Source: Thalassia testudinum (taxonomy: Eukaryota > Streptophyta > Magnoliopsida > Alismatales > Hydrocharitaceae). Taken from it: DNA of 64,000 nucleotides. The stretch spans positions 101,428,001 to 101,492,000 of the forward strand of contig JAZHRO010000022.1 of the NCBI GenBank assembly GCA_037157565.1. The letters are read 5' to 3'. Positions 45,554 through 58,000 of this stretch are shown in pieces; position 1 is the first letter of the stretch; each line of letters begins with the position of its first letter. The translations under genes were made by a program, and so were the position numbers. The notes under the pieces are model-generated. The model ran no database searches and was not told the DNA's origin. It worked only from the letters and a program-made list of their open reading frames with translations.

Positions 45554-46469
45554 GTATACCCCACATGTAAGACAAATGTCTGAAATAACCATATAAAATT
45601 TTCTGTTGTTTCATCTCCCAATAAAGCACAGCCAAATAAAACTGTATGACCATGATTATTACTCTAACAAAAGGAGTAAAAGATATGTCATATCGATTAG
45701 TTAAGTATATTGTGTCGAATGATACTACATCACCAAAAAATATGTAGGCCAACCGACTACTAAAATCATACTAAAAAATGTTACAAATGCAACCATCATC
45801 ATCAAAATCTGTAGAATAAAAGTTCTTTTATTACATCTTAATTAACTAATTAACTTTGAACTACCTTTGCATTACCTACACCAAGCTTCAAATTCCTTAT
45901 TTTATGTATCGTATTCCTTGCATCTTGAGTAATAAATGTCAAGTTCTTAAATCCATTGTCCTCAATAGCAAAAGAAGTAACTAAGTGGTAAATGACAAAC
46001 TAATGCATGCTTGATCATTTAATACCATCCAACATTTCTTTCCCAATGGTATTTTCTTCTTTGATCGAAGGTACTTCATCATAGTTGAATAGTAAAACTC
46101 ATAATTATTATCATTACAATAAAAAACAATATATTTGCTAGTGTCATCACAAAATTGAAAGCGAACATGAGCCTTGTATCCAACTTTAGATTTCAATCTC
46201 TTTGAATAATAAAGATTGCATGACTTCTTAGAAGGTTTACTTTCTCTTAAACAAATAAGCTTCGCTTTACATACAAAATTCTTATCAAACTCATCATAAT
46301 TTGTGCTTTTTAAAAAAATACTCAAAGCAACTACGATAATCAAAATCTTAAAAAAAGAAATAGTAGCATCAAAAGAATTAAATTACATCGCAACTTTAAT
46401 ATTTTGTTCACCTAGAAGCATACCAAAGCAATATAGATGAGTGAAATAACTGCAAAAATAATTATTCCG

Positions 46470-46650
46470 ATGTAAAATAAAACAAAACGAAAACTCTCCG
46501 ATGCAAAATAAAATTGCACCGGTACAAAATAATACAAAACAGAAACGTTCAAATGCAAAAAAAATTACATCGATGCAAAATAATTGCATCGATGTAAAAT
46601 GTAATTGCAACGAGGCAAAACTATAGAATCCTACTTAAAACCTAAAATAA
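46470..46650. repeat. Right subterminal array of GCACCGGT-type repeats
   Basis: CCGATGTAAAAT, TTGCACCGGTACAAAAT, CATCGATGCAAAATAA and CATCGATGTAAAATG follow one another, mirroring the GCACCGGTGTAAAG units at the left end of the MULE. Confidence 0.65.
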
Positions 46651-47164
46651 AAATGCATCAATGAAAAATATTTCAAAAATACAAAGAAAAATCAAAGATA
46701 ACATGCGCACCTTTATTTATATCAGTAGTAGAGTTGTCATGATCGTTCAAACGAGAAGATGAATAGTCAAAGGGAGGTTCATGCTCGTCTCCATCAAAGG
46801 AACCCAAATCACATCTAACATTCAGATCTATAACAACAACACTATCAAAAATAAAAAAATAAAATCATAATGATGATCGTAAAAACAAGCGTAAATAGAA
46901 ACTTAAGAGAAATCGAAAAAGAAATATCGACATACCAGCAAATCGGATCAAAAGGACAAAATGCGGGGAGCGGAGCAGTTGTAAACGAAGTAAAAGAGAG
47001 CTGGGAAGAAAAAATATGAGAATCGTGAGAGGAGAGGAAACGATTTATACATGGAGTGTTGTGTGGGGGCCACCTATAACAACCTCATGGAGAGGGTCCC
47101 CACAAGTTCTCCTATGCACAAGCACCCAAGTCACGTCGACTTTTACATCACAAGATGCATTTAC

Positions 47165-49020
47165 CTATTTTTTCATAGGATCGTGATCATGTTGTGGAAA
47201 GCCCGATTAATTTTTGAATCTTAGCATAATAACTCTCTCCCTAATTGGTGTCATATGGCAAACATTTTATGCACATCGAGATGTACACACAAGGGTACAC
47301 AACCCCTTACCTAAATGGGTAAGAGGGATGTGTGCGGCTTGGTGCCCATGAAAGGACACTCTGCCCACATGTGCATGATTTTTGGTTTCTTTTTTTTCTT
47401 TTGCAAGCAAAGGGAGCTTTCATTTATAGAGGTTGAAATCATACAAGTGACGCAGGGACAAAGAAGAGAAACCTGACATCCCACAAGAGGAAGAAATCAA
47501 AACAAAACTTTGACCTAAATCTAAAAATAAAGTAAAAAGAAGCATCACAGATATGGAGTTCAAATAGTGATTGGGAAACCAACCACTGCAATATGCTTGT
47601 AGATACGACCATGCAACTAGGATAAACCCTAGCCATCAGCGCAAACGGGAAATCCGATAAAAGTCAGGCATCGAAACACAGTCCGGACATTCCTAGTCGT
47701 AAGAAGCACGGATTCTTGCATGTTTCCCAATCAAACCCCTAAAGGGAACATTGGCATCCCCCAAGGGGAACATCAACATTCCCCAAAAGGAAACAAAAAC
47801 AACATAAAAGAAATAGAACAAAAAATTTGGTTGGACCAAAACACTAAAGCAAGACAATTTACATGGCACGACTATAGAGCATCTACACCTTGACCAAACG
47901 GACCAAGATGCAACACCATCACCTGCCATCATTAGGCACAACTCCATACCAGCAAACACTGCCACCAAAAAGCACTCCTCCCTTCATTCCCCAGCTCGAA
48001 GTCCCCAAATTTATTCCATCGCCAAGCACTCATGCCACGATCCCACGTTGACCACACCAATCGAGGAAGACAGGGCACAAATGCCAAGATCCCATGCCTT
48101 TGCTGCGACCAGACAACCAAGGATGGCCGTCGACTCGCCGCAGCCGCTGCATGATCCTGCGATGTTGCTGCACAACCTTAGCCCCAATGAGCCACCATGT
48201 GCCAACGAGGTGAGCAACGTGAGGTGAACACGGCCACCAAGCTTTGGCCGGAGGAGAAAAAGGCCCGGAGGAGAGGGGAAAACTCGGAGAGGAAGGGAGG
48301 GCCCGGATCAACCAAGGATGGTCGATTGGGGCCCCCAACCTTCAGCTAAGGTTCCTCTCGTCGGGATCAAGAGAGGGTTTGCTTTTGTTGTTTATGCATG
48401 TAATCTCACCGGATAACATCCTTCATGTCAGTGCCCTTGGAAGTAAACAATGACGAAGAAATTTCCTGTTTTTAATGAAAAAATAATAATAAGCGAATAC
48501 TTCTTATATGATCCCAACAATGAATACTCGAGGTTACGAGATCATATGGCATCAAGTACTCGGTGATGAGATTTTTTCTCTTTTTTAATTAATTATTTTA
48601 TATTTCATCCAATGTCGAACTATAAAATGGCATCTCTGGATTGATTTTTTGACATTAGTTAGCTCATATATGGTTAATGTATGTGCTTGTATCATTGGAG
48701 GGGTCTAAGTGCAAAATCAAGCAAAATTTTCAAGGTATTAATTTAAACAAGATAAGTCAAGGAGTAGATTAAATGCCTATATGGATATTTATGTTTACAT
48801 AAAAATCACATTTACGAAAATAAAAGGGGGGATTTTTTTATTTAACTCTGTAGTAGTGGATCATCTAATAAATTTGGATGTGATATTCAGAAAAGAAAAA
48901 TGCCAAAAAGCTAAATACGAAATCATTGAGGTCGATACCTGAGAAATTTTCGACGCAAAACATGATTGTTTCGGATAATTTTACCTTTTAAAATTATGTA
49001 AATTATCCATAGATTATATG
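47165..49020. repeat. Diverged duplicate of the block at 53760-54570
   Basis: Both blocks contain, in order, TCATGTTGTG(G/T)(A)AAAG, ATTTTTGAA-CT(T)AGCAT, AATACTTCTTAT, ATCCCAACAAT, a GTTGATT/GGTTAAT word, GTGCAAAATCAAGC(A/G)AA, TTTTCAAGG and AGGGG-GATTTT. The left copy is interrupted at 47386-48480. No gene is seen in either. Confidence 0.55.
47386..48480 (-). mobile_element. Possible 5'-truncated LINE-like insertion
   Basis: On the minus strand the sequence ends CTATAAATGAAAGCTCCCTT then GCTTGCAAAAG plus an A-rich run (+ strand T run near 47388-47402), a form common at the 3' ends of plant LINEs. It interrupts a block that is otherwise similar to 53760-54560. The broken frames (48338-47439) match nothing I can name, so the class is uncertain. 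Confidence 0.4.
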
Positions 49021-49164
49021 TTTAAATTTGATCAAGCTCAAAAGTTTTATAAAAATAAAAATAAATTATTAAATTTTATTTTTAGGTTCACATATATTTT
49101 TAAATCCTCCAAATTAAAATTTAAAATTTCATTACCTAGACCTGTGAAACAAGTCATAAAGTAA

Positions 49165-49740
49165 TGAAACGTTGGTTGTAATGTGTTATGCATGAGATTT
49201 GTGGTTTTAATTGGTACATTGTGATTTTTCATCGGTGAAAATTATGTACTTTTGGTCTTTGAAAAATTAATTTTCAAGTGAAATATGAAAACCTATATTA
49301 AAAGTTGAAAATTTATTTTTCACCGATGAAAATGTAAATATATCAGTGTATTTTTATTTTTAATCCGTGTGTTTTTGATTTCCTTGATCTTCAACTGGTT
49401 GATTTTACCTTTCAATCAGTGAAAATAGGCATTCAGTCAATGTGTTTAATTTTCAATCCATTGATTTTCCTTTGAATTGGATTTTCAACCAGTTGACTTC
49501 CTCTTGAAAAGTGAAAAGTGATTTCACCTATGATATTAGGATTTAGAATTTAAATTTATGAAAAATAATTTTCACCCATATAAGTTTATTTTTTAAAATT
49601 TTTTATCTTAAAATTTAGGATTTAAAATTTAAAATTTAGGTGAAAAATTATCTCAAGTTAGTAAAATCAATTGAAAATTTAAAACATACCTATTCTGTTA
49701 ATTGGACAGGTTGGACGAGAATGCACATTGTGAAATACAT
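49165..49740. repeat. Second copy of the ACCGGTGAAAA small repeat
   Basis: It starts GGTTGTAATGTGTTATGCAT and ends GTGAAATACATTACAGG, related to the ends at 32345-32700. The interior has TTTTCATCGGTGAAAA and TTTTTCACCGATGAAAA palindromes. Non-coding. Confidence 0.45.
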
Positions 49741-52700
49741 TACAGGCACTTTTCACAACCCGCATCCAACAAACGATGATAGGTAAGCCTATACTCGACA
49801 TGTGAAGGCCAGTGAAAGTTCCTGCTCAACGTCTATGTTTGGGCGTTTAAGTGTCTCAATCCCGTCTTTAACCTTTACCCCCGTCAGAATAGTTGTTTTG
49901 CACGTTAGGTCCTCTTTAATGTTTCTCCACAAATCTGGGGTTCTATTACCTTTTTCGAAACAATTGTGGATGGCAAAGCAAATAGCATCCCCCCAATATC
50001 CACGCACCAATGTTTCTTAGGCTTTTGAACCTAGAATTATTCCTCATGAGGTATTTTATAGGCTATTCTATTAACTTTTTTTAAAACCTGCAGTACAAAA
50101 GGCTCAAACAAAGAAAGAGCACGTTTATTCTCGCTGTCTTAGGCTAAACACCTTAAATTAAAGGAAAGACAGAGCCATTTGGTCCAAACAAATCTCCACT
50201 TTTCTCACTAAAGACAATGTTGATCTCTTTATTGAAAAAAAAATAACCATCCAATTGCTTTAAATCGATAAATTGGAGGTTATCCTATATAGCCGGAGGC
50301 AGATCCAAAAATTTCATCCGGAAGGGTAGAAGTTAATATGTCATCCAACAAGCATCTGAATAAGATCAAATCAAATAAATTAGTTTTTAACCTATGATTT
50401 ACCGTGAATGGGTCAAAGTTAAAATTATATCAAAATTTATTGTTGAGAAAATTATTGTAATAAAAAAATCATCAGACCCTAATTTAGTAAAAAGAAAAAA
50501 CAACGATCCCAAATCTCTCAAGCACATATCCATTCCTACTACTTGTCAGAATCAAATCATTCTTGGACATATCACATACTCATTGAAATTTTATAGGTAG
50601 GTGTTCTTGTAAATGAATTTAGAGATATATTTATATTAACAATAAATTATCATGAATTTTTTTCTAATCTATTATCATATACAAAACTAATATAAATAAT
50701 GTAGTAGATTACATAAAAGATTAGAAATGTAAGTAATATAAGCAATAAAAATAGATTTATTATGTTCTTATAAATTATGTACTACAATATAGATATTAAA
50801 ATAATTAATGCATATTTATGATACATATTAATCTAAAAATGTTAAAATAAATAATGTGTTACTGTACCGTGGTAAGGTTTTCATATTAATTATACCTAAC
50901 TATGGTGAAATTTTCATACGTTGCTTCGTTTAGTTTTTAATTTTGATTTTCTTTACAAGAGAGGGAGAGAGAGGAGAAAAGGATGCGACAGAGGGAGAAG
51001 TAAAAAAATAAAAATAATAAATAAAAAATTTAAAAGAAAAATGATACACTTGAATAGTGACAATTACAACGGCCTGTCCACGCCAAATCATCGATATATA
51101 CAGATACTGAAAATCCGAGAAAAAAATGACATACGGAGCTGATTATAATATTGAGGGCAAATATTTGTTAAACATCTGCAAAACATTTTATCTAATCACA
51201 GGTTCAAATATCGACGAGCAGGAAAGATGGATATCAACAATAATTAAATCACTTGGAAACTATAATTAACATGCAACTTCGATCTTATTTGGTAGAGGCT
51301 TAGACCCTGTTGGTTTCGTGATATTTAATATATTTAAAAATAAGTTAATATATTTGAAATTTATTTTATTTTTTTTTGTAAAATAATTTTAATATGTCGT
51401 TTAACATGTCTAATATTTAAATAACTTAATTCACTTATTTTATTATTTATTTTATTTTTTTTTATTTCTTTACTTATTTTGTAAATTTATTTTCTTTAGC
51501 AAATGTGATTTTAAATTTTAAGATTGGATAAAATTTAGAAACATTTAAGAAAAAATAAGTGAATGGATAAGAAAATGATTTATGAATATAGATATAATAT
51601 TTAAGTTAATATGTTATTATTAATTTTTACTTTACTTATATTACGTGTGAGTTGATGGGAGTTAATTGTGATGAATGTGAGTGAATTAATAAGATATATA
51701 TAATTAATGAGAGTTGGATATAATGGATGATGATTGATGTGATGGATGTAAAATTAAATTTTTATATTATTCATTTATTATGAGAGTTATAATTGTCCAT
51801 TGTGATAAAACCTTCATTTAAAAAGTCTACAAACAGGCCTCAATGTCTCATGTGGTAAAGGTATTTCTTTTCCCATTTCTTCTGGAACAAGTCCACGTCT
51901 ACTCTTGTTGCTGTCCTTCCCTACCCAAGGAGCTCTTCGATGCCAGCCGAGTCCCTTTTCCGGTTCTTCTACTTTCCCTGCCCTAAATTCTCATGATAAG
52001 TATCTATCATGATTTTGTGTCATGGATTTATCCCATGTCGAGACGAGCCGGGATTTTTTTGGGTCCACCTGATCCCTTTTGTTTTGCCTCTCTTTCTTGG
52101 AACACCTATTTAAATGTAACACTTCTCGTGGCATGGTTGTCCCTCATTTTTTATATTTTTCTCTTTTAAAGACCTAAAATCTTATTTAGTTAAACTAAAG
52201 AGGAACCTAAGGAGGAATTAGTTATCTCTCCCATATTAATTCTCTAGGTAATGCAGGGATAAAAAATCACATGTGGGTCAAAGTTAAGAATATCCACCAT
52301 TTTTTACCCTGTCTTAGTAGTTGTTCTAACACCCATGCCTTCAAGGCAGGTGTTATGATGGTCAAATCATGCCATTATCACGGCATCGATGATTAGTAAC
52401 CGTTAATGGTCATAATGTTTTGAAAATTAGTTTCCCACATGCCAAAATCCAGGTCAAAATCCATGCCCCGCCCTCCGCATGGAAAACGAGAAACACACCC
52501 CCTCGGCCCTGTTTGGTATGCAAGATTGGGTCTTTAACTCTACATTTGGTCGTTGCGATTTTGGATCCGGAATTGGATCCATAGTCCCGTGGTGGAATTG
52601 AGGGATTTCATCTTTTTGTTCGGTCACGTCAACTTGCATTCCGCTGTCCCTTATGCCTTAATACAACCTCTCCCCTTGTGAGCCCTAATCGCTCTCTCTT

Positions 52701-53500
52701 CCTCCCTTTCAATCGAGCTTTTCTTCTCCATCCGACGAAGATGATAGGTGACAACGTTGGTCTACTTAAGGGCAACTGTAGGACTATAGCGAGCATCTAT
52801 TTCCTCAACCTTACTCCAACATACCATGGAAGATCATAGTATGTGGTTCTGAATTGTTTAATTTCGGACAAAACCATTTCTGCAATGGTACATTTGATAT
52901 TGTAACGTTTATTTATGTAATGGTTCATCTGATGGAAGATGAAATTGATAAACTCCGACATCTCTTGTTGAATAATAATGTTTACAAGAGGGTGAAATGA
53001 CGAACCTGCAGGATCTCAAGCTCATGCTACAAGAAAGGGTTGAATAGTGTGCCATATAAAAATGATATTAGCTGTTGCTGTTGGGTTAGTTGGAATGAAA
53101 GTAGCATTATGCCATGCTAGTGACAAGAAGACTATGTCTAGTGTTTATGCACATATACAATCGAATGTTAAACAACATGATATAATTGGATGCTGATGGT
53201 GGAAATACGAGTCAGGACGCACATGCGTGCGTGTGGTCCTCAATTGTTTCTCTTACTCTTTGCTACACAAGATATGAGATTAAAAGTTCTTATGTACCCC
53301 ACTTATCATTTATTCACCGGTCATGTGGCACTAAAGTTGCTACCCCAACGTGAATTTTCAATATTATTACTGTATTAAGTTTCCTAAAATCGACATGTTC
53401 ATGTTTTCTTCATCTTGGAGATCATCAGATCTTTCCATGCCTACGATGATTGTGATTGAGGTTCACCTTTTTCGAAATTGAACTCTAATAATATTTTCTT
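49741..53500. other. AT-rich intergenic region, no recognised gene
   Basis: A minus-strand frame at 50010-49789 (VRGYWGDAICFAIHNCF...) is open but unrecognised and stands alone. 50300-51820 is very AT-rich. Around 52505 GGCCCTGTTTGG begins a stretch with the look of an old MITE. I see no supportable gene. Confidence 0.5.
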
Positions 53501-53515
53501 AATTTTGTATTAGTG

Positions 53516-53709
53516 TTTTTTTTTTAAATAGAAAAGGGGTCCCGAATTTCTCGCATCGAGTTGGGATGGTTGGACACTACTAATGGCATGTCCACCCAGA
53601 AGGACGCTATGTGTGTCTGGCCAAGTCACAGGGATTCGACCCTATGCACCCCACAAAGGGAGTGCCTTGTGGGGAACAGATGTACCAACTATGTTGTCCT
53701 ATTAACTCC
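53516..53709 (-). mobile_element. tRNA-derived SINE
   Basis: Read on the minus strand it has an A-box-like ATAGTTGGTAC, a B-box-like GGTCGAATCCC about 60 bases on, and an A run (T run at 53516-53525 on the plus strand). The target duplication AATTTTGTATTAGTG (53501-53515) and AATTTTATACTAGTG (53710-53724) matches at 13 of 15 bases. It is not a tRNA gene: the cloverleaf does not close. Confidence 0.75.
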
Positions 53710-53724
53710 AATTTTATACTAGTG

Positions 53725-55079
53725 TTGATGGAATATTTTGTTATTTCCTCTTAATCATATTATGCTCGTTATCCTTGCAAAAGATTGAGGTCATGTTGTG
53801 TAAAGGCCCCTTGATTTTTGAAACTAAGCATGAACCCTCCCACCTTTAGAATGAAGGATTTTACATGTATCCCTTGTAGATTATTCATATTACATCCATC
53901 CATTGGATTTTTACGCACATGGTAAGTGATATTTGGATACTGTAATGTACATAAGTTTGTACACAATAACCTATATAAACATTATCATGTCATATTGATG
54001 TGACATAACTAATGAGATTTGTTACCGTAGGAGAAGCATATCACATGATATCTGTGACAGTTACATGACGCGTCCATATAAATTTATGTACATTTTAATA
54101 TCTACCGAATATTTTCCTCTTAAGAAAAGAAGACGGTGCATAAATACTTCTTATTTCCCTCGTCAAAACTTAATGTGCAAACTAATGTGAATTTTGTCTT
54201 ATATTATCCCAACAATAAGCGATCAAGACAAGTTCCTATGGCATCTAGAACAGGGTGATGCCAGTTACCTTTTTCTTTATTGATTCCTTTATCGGTTCTT
54301 TAGAATCGAACTTTAGATGTACATTAATATAATGATTAACCTTCATTTTGATATAAGTTGATTCATACATGGTTGATTTGTTAGCTTGCTTAGGTGGAAA
54401 AAAGACAGTGCAAAATCAAGCGAATTTTTCAAGGGCTTAGCGTGAACATTATACATCTAGGAGCACATGCAATGCCTCTATTGACATCCACGTAGAGCTC
54501 ACGATTAAAAATAGAAAAATAATGAAGAAAAGGGGATTTTCTTTATTTTATTCCTTTCATTTAAACCTAACGTTTTATACATTTTATGAATAAAAAGTTC
54601 ATCCATTTGGATGGAATTTGATGCAGCAATTAATCATAGAGTGATTCTCTTCCCCGAAATTTCATTTCATAACGTTACCCAGCGATGAGCATGTAACTCC
54701 GAGTTACTAGAATTGAATGTAAGCTCTCTACCTTCAGGTTATTATGTTGATATCAATTTATTTTGAAGCAGCCAACCATTCAGACAACCACAATTTGCTC
54801 GAGTCATAAGAGGGTAATTAGTGCCAGGCAATCACCAACGTTCCTTAAAACTGTGACATCCAAATGCTGATTCCAATCCGTCGGTAAAAACCAAACGGAA
54901 TCCCATCCAAAGCTATCACCACAACAAGTCTCTATGGCCGCAGCTACAATTAACAAACCAACACCAACTTGATGAGCGCCGACCCACGTGAGAAAAGCAT
55001 TTCACATCATCAAGATTGCAAATGCACCCCTCAACTTCACCAGAAAACATAAACGGACCTTGCAATTTCAAACATCACC
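53725..55079. other. Intergenic, includes the right copy of a diverged duplicate block
   Basis: Bases 53760-54570 align in patches with 47165-49020. The rest, up to the GH3 stop codon, is unremarkable and should include the 3'UTR of the right GH3 gene. No gene is seen. Confidence 0.5.
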
Positions 55080-58000
55080 TCATGCCTTCTTTCCCGACGT
55101 GGTGAGCCCAAACCCAAACGGGAACAATGGATTGTAATGCTTGTCGCCGACCTTCATCGGCAGCTGGTCGACAGACCGGAACCACGTCCTCGGAAGCTTC
55201 CCGGAGAACCTGTAGTCCCCAAAAAGCACATCCGCAATTCCCTCCCCCTCCGTCCCTGGCAGCCACGCCGCAACCAACGCGTCCATTGCGCCCACGTAAG
55301 GCTCGATCGTGAGTGGGCGGCCGGAGACCACAAGCACCACGCATCGCACTTTACTGCACACGTTCTTGATCGTGGATGGCCCAGGATCGAGCATCGTCAG
55401 GGTGGCACTGTCCCCAAAGGACTCCGCGTAGGGAGCCTCCCCGACAGCAATGATGGCATATGAGAAGCCGCCTTTGTGGACGAAGTTGGCGTCGGGGTTC
55501 TCAGAGAAGACGACTTGCGTGGCCGGTGACACGGCGGACTTGATGGCATCGAGGATAGTTGTCCCTGTAAGGGAGAAATTTTGATTTTCATCACAGTTAA
55601 CGTAACCTAAATTAGAATTGTTCCTTCTATTCTCAATAGGCAAACACATAAAATATAAAAACGGTCTCACATAGATGTCATTTAAAACTATGGGTATCAA
55701 ACGGTATCCCTAAGTTTTACCCATTCACTCCATAGGGGTTAATCCTTATTTACTTGGAGGAATAATCTGTATTTAATTCCTATAATTTTATTATGCTCTC
55801 GCGATTTATGATTCAAATTCTTAACACCACTAACAATTAAACAACACAAAGATTAATACTCTAAATTAACACCAATTTAAGTAAATATAAATTAATATTA
55901 ATACTACTCTACAAGTAAATACAATTTAAGATTAACACTAATTTAACATTTCTTAATACCACTTCTTTAACCCATGAACTAATCTAAGACACTCCCAAAA
56001 TTAATTTTCAAAAAGAAAACAGGTTATTTTTGGCGAAAAAGGGTCAAGAAATAAGCGCTTTTCCTCTTTTGTTTCCTACAATTTCATTTTTCCTTCTGTC
56101 ATTTCGACTGCAGATCTATCGTAGCTTTGACCGCCTGCAATGTCTTGAAATTATTGGTTCTAACTGGTCCTAGACTTGACAGCAAATTAGCTCAGACATG
56201 CTTAATTTCCAAACTCATACCAAAGGAGGGGGACAAGTGTAAAATGGAGTAACTTTACAAGGACCTCTGCGCAAGCACGGCCAATACAAGAACACGTGTG
56301 ATAGACACACATTATAAGGGACATCCATGTAAAAATCCCTTTTAGGTTCAGTTCATCTTTTTATTTGGGAACATGGAGAAAAACCAAATCGACTCTTCTT
56401 ATTACCTTTGGTTCGGTCATTGCCACTAAAGCCTTGCCACTCCATCGACCAGCCACCACATTGATAGCCCAAGTTGTTGGCGTGCGTTCCTGCTACGAGG
56501 ATCTTCCGTGCATTCTTCGAGAGTGGCAGCATGGGGCGGTTCGGGTGCTTGCCATTCTTCAAGAGCACCATGGATTTCCTCACAGCTTCCCTGGCCAGTT
56601 GCCGGTGTTCCTGTTCACAAAGTAAAACCACATTCAGAGATCAAAGTTAATGACACAGATACTTCTTCCATGATGATGCCTTGGTGGTGGTTTCAGAGGA
56701 ACTTGAACGTATTGTATCAGCACGAAAATCCCAATTTGTTTAACTGAAATGAGAAGAGGAATACCCTCCTGCTTTTAGATCTTCAATAGAGAATACAAAA
56801 ATTACAGTTGGCTCATATACAAAGAGTTTTGAACAATAAAGACTTTAGATAAGCTAAGGATACAATGCAGAAGAGATCAAGGGCGGGCTAAAAATTCTCA
56901 GAGAACGTATTGAGCATGATCTCGCTCCCCTGGCACTAATAACAAGCCAGGTATATTTAGCAAATATAATTTGCTTTAATCTTCTTGTATAATATTTATT
57001 CTCTCGAATTTGGTTTTTTTTTATCTTCTGCTCTTTGCAATCCTTTATACAAGAGGACCTTTTATTCAGCATAAAAAGGTAACAAGTTTATTTTCTATTT
57101 ACAACACAACTTATAGAACATTCTTCTTGGTTCTCGAGGAAGACTACTCTAAATAAATGTCACTCAAACAACTTAAAAGGAGCACTGGAAAGTTTGCCCA
57201 AGTATTTATTTCATTGGTAACAAATTGAAATTAAAAACACTTTATTAATTCCTTGTTGAACTTTGAAGACCAATTTGAATTTTCCAAAAAGTAGTACATG
57301 GGAAAAATTATCTTACAAGGCTTCCAAGCTGATTGGCTAGAGAATTGTCAGCATAAGGGTGCTCAAAGAGACCAAGTGTGAACTTCACTCGGAGGATCCT
57401 CCTCACAGCATCGTTGATGCGGCTGATGGGGATCACCTTCCTGCTCACTTCGTCCGTCAAGTCCTTTATGAACTCCTGATAGTTGTTGGGGATCATTACC
57501 TGCAACATTGACCACATCCAGCAAGAGGTTATCAGGGATACAAAGTCTAGCAGTCATGACCTGGACTCTGATTCCTGGAGGCAATCTAATGTCAATGAAA
57601 TTCAAATTGCACACAAGATTGCTAACCAAAGAAAATAAAATGAAGTAGAAAAGAATAAAAATCGTATACTTTCTTTAACTAAACTTTGATGACATTGGTC
57701 CCATTTCAAATCAAGATATTATGTATATTGACAGACAAAAATGATTTGTCGGATTACTGAAATATAAGCTCAGTATTCTTAATTAGGCAGGCAACCATAA
57801 AGAGGAGAAAACTGACCAGGTCAACCCCAGCATGAACACCAGCCTGCACCGAGTATGAATAGTTTGAACCAGCTGGACTCGTGATCTTGTCAATTCCTTG
57901 CCAATCAGATATTACAAATCCCTGTAAGCGATACCGTCAAAAAATTACCTTGATAAACATTTCTTCCAGAAAAAGGTTTTGAAGGGCTACTCTTTTTCTA

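Larger units (their letters stand above)
42690..46350 (-). pseudogene. FAR1/MULE-type transposase, broken and split by a solo LTR
   Basis: From the N-terminus: a FAR1-like DNA-binding block KSKVGYKAHVRFQF ... YLRSKKKI (46160-46050); the DDE start FGDVVSFDTIYLTNRYDISF and TPFV (45735-45660); a cut at 45554; then HPKGVIPYQCQVIINAVLDV (43869-43810), STQRNKGINAFFDGYVNLK and TLKQFVKRYELGLQ (43555-43440), a SWIM finger CCLFQTDGILYRH (about 43170) in which a Cys is replaced by Tyr, IPSKYIIDRWRKDVK (43115-43070), DNPTERYEKIYSMVKFAYVG (about 43015-42955) and GRPRE near 42735. This is the domain order of FHY3/FAR1-related MULE transposases. Stops and frameshifts abolish function. Confidence 0.85.
32890..47165. 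mobile_element. Decayed Mutator-like element with ULP1-like and FAR1-type transposase genes
   Basis: Two convergent broken genes share one repeat-rich element: a plus-strand DUF1985-like/Ulp1 gene (34036-42110) and a minus-strand FAR1/MULE transposase (46350-42690). Possible inverted ends are GGTTAAATGCAACAAATGAC (about 32905) and, reverse-complemented, GGTAAATGCATCTTGTGATG (about 47155). CACCGGTG-type repeats lie inside both ends. Three solo LTRs (about 7 kb together) interrupt it, leaving about 7.3 kb. MULEs that carry a ULP-like gene (Kaonashi type) are known in plants, and the pairing seen here is inferred from that. The ends are approximate and no 9-bp duplication was confirmed. Confidence 0.6.

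Noticed and set aside
49789..50010. Open frame VRGYWGDAICFAIHNCFEKG... on the minus strand
   Set aside because: Isolated, no known family, no neighbouring exons or splice logic that I can see. Not called as a gene.
53590..53700. Possible tRNA gene from the B-box-like GGTCGAATCCC
   Set aside because: No cloverleaf can be closed. An A run and 15-base flanking duplications show it is a SINE.
55127..55463. Plus-strand frames over the right GH3 gene's last exon
   Set aside because: They are antisense shadows of a well supported coding exon.
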